Source: Tetrahymena elliotti 4EA
Lineage: Eukaryota; Ciliophora; Oligohymenophorea; Hymenostomatida; Tetrahymenidae
Length of the DNA: 64,000 nucleotides
Assembly (NCBI GenBank): GCA_000231825.2
Contig: JH720306.1
Location: 842,199-906,198, forward strand
Reading direction: 5' to 3'
The stretch's first letter is position 1. Each line of letters starts with the position of its first letter. The position numbers and the translations under genes were made by a program. Positions 60,671-64,000 of the stretch are shown piece after piece. Under the pieces are notes generated by a model. That model was not told the origin of the DNA, did no database searches, and saw only the letters and a program-made list of their open reading frames with translations.

Positions 60671-61961
60671 TTTGTTATCTTAAAATATCCTGTATATTTC
60701 TTAAAAGAATTAAGGATTTTAATTAGTTTTCAAATAAATAGATTACTTTGAGCTTATCAATTACTGTATTGAGATAATTTCATTTGATATTATTGATATT
60801 ATTTCTTAAATTAAAGCCAGCCATTTAATATTTATTAAGAGCAAAAAAACAAAATTACTATTACTTAAATCTAATATCAATCACTGATTTCAATTCTTTA
60901 TCTTACTATTTCACCTTAATTTAATTGTAAAAAAAAAAATTTACATTAGAGATTTTGAAGATTTTTCTTTTCAAAATTTTTAATTCTATCAATTATTAAA
61001 AAAAGAAAAGATTTAAATTTTCACTCATGAAAATTTATAATCTCAAAAGAACCATCAAAAAATTTTTGTTTGTTTTATCTATCTATGAATAGGAATAAAA
61101 AAAAGGTGATTCAACCATGAAATATTTCAAATAAAATATAAGAATTGATTTAATAATTTCTATCTGAATATCTGAATCCAAACCTTATATTTAATTTCAA
61201 ATAAAAGCTTATCAAAGAGGAGATATTTGAAGATAATATTTTTCATAAAAATACACCTATCTTTCTAAAAATGTCCTTTCTCTAAATAAAAAAAGGTAAT
61301 TTATTAAGTTAATGTCTACGAAAGAGTGTTAAATATGATTAAAAAATATTTAAATATTTTACATAGAATTTAGCTTAAACTTTTGTAAGAAAAAATATTT
61401 TCAGTCCATTCATCCTAAAAAAATTCAGTACTAAAAGCTCAAAAGAAAAAAGACTAGGATTGTTTTTAATTTTTTATTATGAAATTTTACTGAAGGTTAA
61501 ACATAATTATGATTTAAGTTAATAAATTTATATAAATAGAATATTATCAAATTATTACTTTCAAAGATAGATTTTTACAAGAGGAACATGCTTTCAACTA
61601 TTACCAATCAAAATGGACTCTTTTAAGATGAAAAAATTATTTGCAAAATGATTTATATAAAGATTAATTTTGTAAAAATGGATTTTAACTTAAAAAAATG
61701 ATATTTATAAAAATACCTCATCAGAAAAGTATAAATTAGCAACAAAAACGATTTGTTAAAAGAAAGATATTGATTTAATCAAAAAATAGCATTACAAAAT
61801 ATATCAAATATTTGTTTTGGACAGTAACTTTATAAATTATTATTTATAAGCAAAACATTTTAAAAATAATATAAATTAACATAATTTAATCAAAAAAAAA
61901 TAAATAAACACCAAAAACCAGGTGAGAAAAAAGTAATAATGTCTTGTTATAACTGTATGTA

Positions 61962-61989
61962 GCCTTTATAGGCAGTACCCTAGGGTACT
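61962..61989. repeat. Adjacent palindromes in an AT desert
   Basis: A perfect 16-bp palindrome AGTACCCTAGGGTACT (61974-61989) directly follows a shorter hyphenated one, GCCTTTATAGGC (61962-61973). A dinucleotide TA run begins just after (about 61990-62010). The G+C content here contrasts sharply with kilobases of A/T on both sides. It could form a hairpin or be a dimeric protein-binding site. No adjacent RNA gene could be recognised. Confidence 0.85.
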
Positions 61990-62010
61990 ATACATATATA
62001 TATATATATT
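61990..62010. repeat. TA dinucleotide run
   Basis: TATACATATATATATATATA, a simple-sequence run next to the palindromes. Confidence 0.9.
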
Positions 62011-62370
62011 AACATAATTTTAAAAATAAAATCATTAGACTACAGAACATATCTATAATTTAAGTTAACTCACAAAATGTTAAAATATGTAATAAAATCT
62101 TCATAAAATATTACATTTAAAATTTTAAAATAACTTTTAGTTAAAGGGCTTTAATTTTAATTCAAGATATTTATCTAAATACATTTTTTTATAAATGAGA
62201 TAAAAAGCTAATAAGGCTGTTTAAATATTTATGAATTATTGAACTCAAAATTAATGAAATAATAAATTAAATAAGTGAAATATTTTGAAAATGGAAGTAA
62301 GTTGTAGTAGAATATCTATATTCATTCATTTTTTTTATGACTTACAAAAACAATGTTTTAGTTATCTAAA

Positions 62371-62940
62371 ATATTAAATTTCAAATAAAAATGCAATTAA
62401 TCTCCTAATTAATAATATTTCCATGCTTTTTATTATTTAAATAAATTTTTTGTTCTGAAAAATGATAAAATTCAATAATTTCTTTAAAATATTTAGTTGA
62501 ATAATATCCTTTTAAATTCAAAATTTTTGAAGTCAAGATTTTTCACAATGTAAATACAATTAAAAATTCAAGTTATTAGCCTTTCATTTAATTATTTAAA
62601 TTGTTATTTAAAATATTTAATTTCAAATAATATTACAATTAACATTTGGATAGATTGATAGCATTTTTCTTGATTGATCTAAAAAAATTTAATTCCAGAT
62701 TATTATTTAATTTTTTTCTTCCAAAAACATCATTAAAACCTTTAAATATTTTAAAGAAAGACCAATTGTAATTTTAAGATAAATGATAAATATTAATAAA
62801 ATTAGTTCAAGATTTCATAAAATGGATGTAAAATACATTAAGAAATTCAATTTAATAGCCATTCATTTTATTAAAAAAAATAATTATGGAATAAATTATT
62901 TAGCTTGTAAACATATTTAATTTCAAATAATAATATAATT
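62371..62940. repeat. Diverged repeat, period ~240-300 bp
   Basis: The core ATATTTAATTTCAAATAA followed by an ATxCAATT-like segment appears at 62371, 62611 and 62911, with small differences. Flanking patches recur as well: AGCC-TTCATTTA near 62580 and 62860, and TCAAGATTT--CA-AATG-AAATAC near 62533 and 62810. The copies are old and indel-rich. They lie directly upstream of the gene starting at 63094. Confidence 0.55.
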
Positions 62941-63093
62941 GATATACAAATTGAAAGCATTTTTGATACTCAATTCAAGAACTTTAGTAAAAATCATCTG
63001 ATTTTATATTGATAAATAATATATCAACACAAATTAAATATAAATTACAATTATTAATAATCATTCATTGTAAATAAACCTTTAACAATCAAA

Positions 63094-63924
63094 ATGAGAG
63101 GAATAGGTTGGAATTTAGATAGATAAACTAAAGTTAAGATCTTACAAGATAGAGCTTATAAATATAATGATGAGTTCGATGAGCTTGAATCTTAAGGCTA
63201 AGACCCTGACTAAATTAGAGTTACCCTTATGCAAAAAGATTATTAAAAAAGACATGAAAATTAAGTTTAGCGTACATTACCATTTGATGAAACATAAAAA
63301 GTAATCAGCGTTAACGGGGCTACTGATTTAGGATTTGATTAGGCACATAAAATAAAATCATCAACCAAATAAATGTATGAAACTATGGAACAAAAGATTA
63401 TTAAGAGAAAAGAAAATAGATTGTTGGGCAAAAAGAATTCTGATTCTGGTAAAACTCATTTTTTATTTTTAAATAAGTTAAAATTTAATTGAAAATGATA
63501 AAAATGAATAAATTATTCAACTTATGTACTTTAAATTAAAATAAATTTCATTAGTTAGTTACTAAAAATGAAATTTAGAATTGGTTTTGAATGTTTTTTA
63601 TAATTTATTACATATAGATTTGGCTGAGAAGTATAAGAAATAAGATGAATAGATGAAAAAGAAAATTTACTAAGATCATCTAAATGAATTATTCTCAAAT
63701 GATTATAAAAAAGTTAAAGATCTCTCTAACTATTAGCAGAATTTCCGTAAATTTATAATTCAAAAATTAAAGAAATTTAATACTTAATTTTATTTCAAAT
63801 AGAATTCACTTAGGATATGTAAAATGATTGTGATAATTAGACCTTTGATCATCACTAACGTAAAAATGATTTAAAATGGTATTAAGAAGCATATATCAAA
63901 TATAAATCGACTATGCGTAAATGA
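63094..63924 (+). CDS. Small basic/acidic protein, unrecognised
   Basis: Three exons: 63094-63448, 63618-63746 and 63803-63924. They sum to 606 nt, 201 aa. Introns are 169 and 56 nt; TGA at 63922-63924. The sequence is highly charged and predicted helical: MRGIGWNLDRQTKVKILQDR at the start, then DELESQGQDPDQIRVTLMQK, MEQKIIKRKENRLLGKK, and KWYQEAYIKYKSTMRK at the end. There is no signal peptide or membrane segment. I do not recognise a family. The DELESQGQDPDQI segment faintly recalls acidic helical segments of splicing-associated proteins, but this is not an assignment. The last 75 bases of the window lie beyond it. Confidence 0.72.
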
Positions 63925-64000
63925 AAAACAACTTGTGTATAAATTGAGTAAACAAACAAAAAAAGCTGGATAGATATATTAAAATTATTGTATTATGTTT

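Larger units (their letters stand above)
60671..63093. other. Long AT-rich intergenic region
   Basis: About 2.4 kb without a secure gene. It holds a short coding-like stretch just upstream of 60670, a GC-containing palindrome with a TA run (61962-62010), and diverged repeats (62371-62940). These are listed separately. Confidence 0.5.

Noticed and set aside
1..64000. CRISPR arrays, bacterial operons, rRNA genes, telomeric CCCCAA repeats
   Set aside because: None seen on reading either strand; the sequence is eukaryotic with spliceosomal introns.

Overview
The window is macronuclear-type DNA from an oligohymenophorean ciliate, most likely Tetrahymena or a close relative. It is very AT-rich. 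Conserved protein families read through only when TAA and TAG are glutamine and TGA is the sole stop. Introns are GT...AG, mostly about 40-60 nt. Standard-code ORFs are therefore fragments or shadows. Gene models below were built by hand with this code, and exon sums were checked to be multiples of three for the complete models. No CRISPR array, insertion sequence, rRNA or convincing tRNA was seen. Ribosome binding sites and operons do not apply.

Layout, left to right: (1) 1-302 (-), start of a gene running off the window; (2) 559-7812 (+), a 2307-aa Q/N-rich protein with a TBC-like core; (3) 8380-9817 (-), an 8-exon MEMO1 homologue; (4) 11117-13129 (-), a 670-aa Q/N-rich protein with an unrecognised domain; (5) a long AT-rich stretch; (6) 17712-20919 (+), a probably mitochondrial RAP-domain protein; (7) 21609-22198 (-), a twin-CX9C protein; (8) 24510-25753 (+), an LRR-like protein; (9) 26660-29560 (+), a coiled-coil Q/N-rich protein; (10) 29870-33542 (-), a coiled-coil protein ending in a P-loop NTPase; (11) 34358-34971 (-), a START-like protein; (12) 35910-41255 (-), an intron-less full-length ABCA transporter; (13) about 42700-43326 (-), a weakly resolved small gene; (14) 44223-47283 (+), an ALIX/Bro1 ESCRT protein; (15) 48114-51959 (+), a double cyclic-nucleotide-binding-domain protein; (16) 52651-56510 (+), a TIGYGD K+ channel with a CNBD and a zinc knuckle; (17) 56740-56916, a mariner-type transposase remnant; (18) 57109-58140 (-), a histidine phosphatase; (19) 58757-60670 (-), a distant paralogue of gene 4; (20) 63094-63924 (+), a small unrecognised basic protein.

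The neighbours do not form a pathway. Themes are membrane traffic (TBC-like, ALIX, START, ABCA), cyclic-nucleotide signalling (two adjacent genes on the same strand) and mitochondrial function (RAP, twin CX9C). The most interesting candidate for something undescribed is a domain shared by genes 4 and 19. Both carry an IWD...DL...GI...LYKAR core followed by basic and aromatic segments, inside otherwise low-complexity Q/N-rich proteins. Other points of note are the transposase remnant, the zinc knuckle after the channel's CNBD, an in-frame TGA in the RAP gene, a GC-containing palindrome in an AT desert, and two sets of diverged 200-300 bp tandem repeats.
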